Assembly: GCA_963693365.1 (NCBI GenBank)
Contig: CAVNZM010000010.1
Coordinates: forward strand, 3,844,001 to 3,908,000
DNA length: 64,000 bases
Origin: Amoebidium appalachense
Taxonomy: Eukaryota > Ichthyosporea
Direction: 5' to 3'
Shown here: positions 54,416 to 64,000 of the stretch, in pieces
Layout: every line of letters begins with the position of its first letter
Numbering within the stretch: the first letter of the stretch is position 1
The notes under the pieces: generated by a model
Told to the model about the DNA's origin: nothing
The model's database searches: none
Seen by the model: the letters and a program-made list of their open reading frames with translations, nothing else
Made by a program: the position numbers and the translations under genes

Positions 54416-55670
54416 AATTGAAGCCGGGATTTCATGCTAATTGTGTTTATCTTTTTTTGTGTACGTGCACATGTGTCTTGCAACATGGCTTTCCCGAGGT
54501 GGGCGGATCACGGGCCGCAACATTGGCAACTTTCCGGGTCATATTTACACCTAGTACAACCCAATCAAAGGACGAGTTAGCAGTCGGTGAATAACCGACT
54601 TAATTATCACTGATAAGCTATATAAGGCAAACAAAAAAAAAAGCGCAAATATCTTAATATCAGAATTTATTTTTACGCGTATTCTATTGGTTTGTTTGTA
54701 AGATCTTGTTTTTGAAATGCGGTTATTATGTTGCATGACCTTGCGTACCATTCAAGTCATCATCACCGAGAAAGTGAGCATAAACATAGCAAACATATCC
54801 AAAGCTCTGCAAGTAAGAATGTATGATGACCACAGGTAAAAAAAAATATCTGATTTAGTATCCGCTTCGGATGTAGGTAAAAAAGCTTACATTATGTAGT
54901 TATACAATTATAGATTATAGCGGCTCTACGTAACTTCATCTTTATAGATTTGCAGTTCAGACTAACTAAAAATCTCCTATCAAACTTTCAAGATGAATGT
55001 TCTGATTGAAAAAAGTTATCTAGGCTCACTGAATATTTTCATTCTAGCTAGACCTACACATTCTTTTCCGGCCCTTCGTCGGGCCGCGGCCGCGCAGTCA
55101 CGATTGCAAAGCAACACAGGATTACGCAAGGAACAAGTAGAAAGGGAAACCGCAACATTTTTCGTTTCTCATTGTTCTAGAGATCAGGATTTAAAAATGA
55201 TAAAGTGTAGCTTGTTGAAACTCACACATCAATAGTTTAAGTATATGTTTGTAGGTAGGTATAGGCGGGGAAAATTCCGGTTGAAAAGGGTGCATTTTCA
55301 TTTTCATACTGGCTAACACCTTTATGATGATTCTGTGACATGCGTAACGTATGCTTGTATGTAGGCAACAAAGAAACACGTGTCCGTTTTTCTGGTTCGT
55401 ACGATTATTTTTTCTTTTTTGCCTTGGCAGATATAAGGTATCCCATGTGTGCGCTACGGTTGAAGGGTTTTTTTGGTGAGCCATCTTAGGTGAGTGACCT
55501 CCTTTGAGCGACCTCTTGTGTAAACGTGTATTTGCTTGTACACAGGCAACTTTATTGGTGTTTGTTGTTTTGTGCCTTTGCTTGCCTGTGCGTGCCTGTG
55601 CGTGTGCGTATATATTTGATTTGTGTGCAGTTTCTTCCGTGCAATGCGCTTCTCGCGGTCGTGTGCATGT
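54416..55670. other. Intergenic, unique
   Basis: AT-rich sequence with no microsatellites. An 80-codon frame at 54993-55235 (MNVLIEKSYLGSLNIFILAR ...) has no recognisable motif and is not called. Confidence 0.5.
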
Positions 55671-55752
55671 TTACAGTAGTCTGTGGTGTGTGCTTGTACG
55701 TTGGTGTGTGTGTGTGTGTGTGCGTGTGTGCGTGTGTGCGTCTCTGTGGTGT

Positions 55753-55788
<36 letters not shown>

Positions 55789-55812
55789 CGTGTGTGCATG
55801 TGTGTGTGCGTG

Positions 55813-55886
<74 letters not shown>

Positions 55887-57108
55887 ACTCTCTGCATGTG
55901 TGTGTGTGCATGTGTGCGTTGAAGGTGGGAAGGGTGTTTGTGTGTGTGGGGGGGTGGGGGGAAAGAGGGAGTTTTGGCTGGCGTGTTTGCAAGCGTGCAA
56001 ATTGTGTACATGCACTCGACCATGCAAGCGTAATTTTGTTGCTTGTGTGCCTGTGCGTGTGCGCCTGTGTTTGTGTGCCTGCACAGATGTATGCTTGTGT
56101 AGAAGTGCTCGCCTTACTGATAGACGCACAAGAGAATTTTGGAGCACTTCTTCTTTTCATTTTTGCTCGTGCGATTGAGCTTGTGCCCGCGTAACATGCA
56201 TCTCAGACTCCCGTAATGGTAACTTTTTCTTGCTCAAATTGTCCGTTTCGCCATCATCCAATCATGCCTCCCCTTCCCTCCTTCTTCCTCTTTTCCCTAT
56301 GCAACTTTTTTATCGTGCAGCACTTGATGTCCTACAACCATACGTGATTATGGCAGTGTAACTCACACCATATTTTTTTTTTTTTTGGTGCAGAACCATG
56401 TTGGTGTGGTAGTATAACTTGTTTTTTCGTATTTGAAAGCTGAGACATTTACGATTTGGCGCCTTGAAGCCGTGCTGTTTTCTTCGTCAACCGCAATCAC
56501 AGCGTTCACACCTAGCTGCACGTGGACAGACACAAGAGTTCTTTGCTGGAGACACACATGGGAAAAGTCATGATTATCGTAGAACACCGGAGATTGATGA
56601 TGCAGTTGAAGTATACAAGAACGACTCATGTCGATGATGTGTCGGTGCAAGGTGCTTGATCACCAGCCACAACTAAAAGCGAGGATACAGTGGTGTTGGA
56701 AGGGATGGTGAATAGGCGCATTTTGTTCTTGTTTTGCGGTTTTTAGGAAAAAGCCTTTATGGACTGTGTCTGGTTTTAATGCTAAAGTTTCGCAAGGCTG
56801 AACGAACCTCTATCCCTTTGTCTCGCCCACAAAACCCATCACATATGGCCTGCTGACATTTTCTGCATTGTCCTTGCAGGTTTGATTTTCAGGACCCGAA
56901 ATTGACAACGTGTAATTGGTGCTGGTTGCTTGCTCATGGACGATTAACATTCCCCGTGGGAGCTGGCTGTGTGCCGTGCTGGATTTTGTTTTCAATCTTA
57001 TTACAAGTAAGCCATCTTTTCTGTTTGTTTGGTCCCGAATTTCTTCTAATATAGAATCAGCACAGGATTTTTTGCGAAATTTGTTGTTGTTTTTTTTCCC
57101 CCTTAGAT

Positions 57109-57146
<38 letters not shown>

Positions 57147-57720
57147 GTGCATGCATGGAAGTTTTCTGAGTTTGTATGTGTCATAGTGTGCATCTTTGTA
57201 CTTCGCTTTGTGTACCGCATCATCCCCCCTCCCCCCCCCCCCCCCCCAAAAAAAAAAAAAAACACCACATCAACATTGCACGTACGTACACACACATACA
57301 AACACTTCGTTCGTTGTCTCTCAGACATGTAACTGCCTGGAAAATGGTACTTTCCTTGCTTGATCTTATGAGATGCGCTCTGACATGCAATCCATACTCA
57401 CACTCACGCACCCACACAAACGCAAACACACACAGACACGCAAACACATACACACACACAAGCACACACACAGACACACACACACACACACACAGACACA
57501 CACACACACACACCTACAAAAACACCTTCACACATACCTACACACACGTATACACACACGTGCACGCACACGTACACACCTAGACACACACACACAATTC
57601 CCCCACACATACCCCCGCACGTACACACACAATTACGCACACGTGCACACACACACACACACCACACACACACACACGTATACACACACACGTACACACA
57701 CACACGTATTTTTTTTTTTA
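55671..57720. other. Region upstream of the cyclic-nucleotide-binding gene
   Basis: TG arrays and C-run at 55690-55886, C-run 57112-57142 and CA repeats 57400-57705. 56880-57006 has acceptor CCTTGCAG, an open frame (FDFQDPKLTTCNWCWLLAHG ...) and donor GTAAGC, and could be an upstream exon, but its phase does not join exon 1. Confidence 0.4.
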
Positions 57721-57723
57721 CAG

Positions 57724-63610
<5,887 letters not shown>

Positions 63611-64000
63611 GTACCTTTGCTCCCCCTCCCCCCCTCCCCCCTCCCCCCCCCCTCCCCTCCACCCCCCCCCCCCCCGCACACTGACCCGTGCATGCAACCA
63701 CACTCAAGCACTCAATGACCCACCCACCCTCCCTCCCACCCCTTCACGCATCACCCACCCCTCCACCCACCGACCTATCAACTCACCCGTGCACTCTTTT
63801 GCTCTCTCTCGCTCTTGCTCACACACACACAGACACACACACATTTTCCCTCCCTTCTCCCCCCCCCCCCCCCCTCCTCTCCCTCCCTCCTTCCCCCCTC
63901 CCCCCCTCCCCCCCTCTCTCTCTCTCTCTCCCTCCATCCGTCCTTCCCTCCCCCCCCCCCGCCTCTCTCTCCCTCCCGTCCTCCATCCATCCATCCCTCC
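63611..64000. other. Start of next cNBD intron
   Basis: C-rich, CCCA/CCAT and CT-rich low-complexity sequence; no exon seen before the window ends. Confidence 0.7.

Overview
The window is nuclear DNA of an intron-rich eukaryote. Coding exons are short (30-520 bp) and interrupted by introns of about 0.3-3 kb. The introns are packed with (CA)n/(TG)n arrays, G/C homopolymers of 20-70 nt, (CT)n/(GA)n tracts and short dispersed repeats. A receptor-type-like tyrosine-phosphatase fold with SxYxxL motifs, an NXF1/Mex67-type mRNA exporter, a membrane-anchored trypsin and a cyclic-nucleotide-binding protein suggest a unicellular eukaryote, possibly a holozoan-grade protist. I cannot fix the lineage from sequence alone. 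Most long reading frames here are translations of microsatellites and were discarded.

Layout. (1) 1-12964, minus strand: an NXF1-like mRNA export receptor, ten exons with fully consistent splice phases; its 3' end (NTF2-like and UBA regions) lies left of the window. Its introns hold a 1,023-bp TIR element (4300-5322), minisatellites and a 0.4-kb dispersed repeat. (2) 15229-28151, minus strand: a PTP-fold protein of at least 14 exons. The active-site cysteine is glycine and the WPD loop is degenerate, so it is predicted to be a pseudophosphatase. After the PTP domain come three acidic SxYxxL repeats and a Pro/Ser/Thr/Ala-rich tail. (3) 32338-33273, minus strand: a two-exon four-TM protein with a TATA box. 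(4) 37731-45406, plus strand: a low-complexity nuclear-type protein with an MBD-like segment; the frame breaks at a G7 run. (5) 47809-49107, plus strand: an intronless trypsin-like protease with a C-terminal TM anchor. (6) 51650-54415: two decayed copies of one LINE family facing away from each other, with a tRNA-derived SINE-like unit between them. (7) 57724-63610 and beyond, plus strand: a cyclic-nucleotide-binding-domain protein continuing off the right end.

The most unusual theme is repeated birth of partial exons. In the cyclic-nucleotide gene, the PTP gene and the NXF gene, a piece of exon together with its adjoining splice site has been copied in tandem 2-3 times into the flanking intron, giving arrays of candidate decoy or alternative splice sites. 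This co-occurs with short repeats capped by poly-G that are scattered through introns in both orientations.

The identified genes belong to unrelated processes (mRNA export, phosphotyrosine signalling, membrane organisation, chromatin, extracellular proteolysis, cyclic-nucleotide sensing). I see no operon-like or pathway clustering. Exon calls rest on homology, GT/AG sites and phase continuity done by eye, with no transcript evidence.
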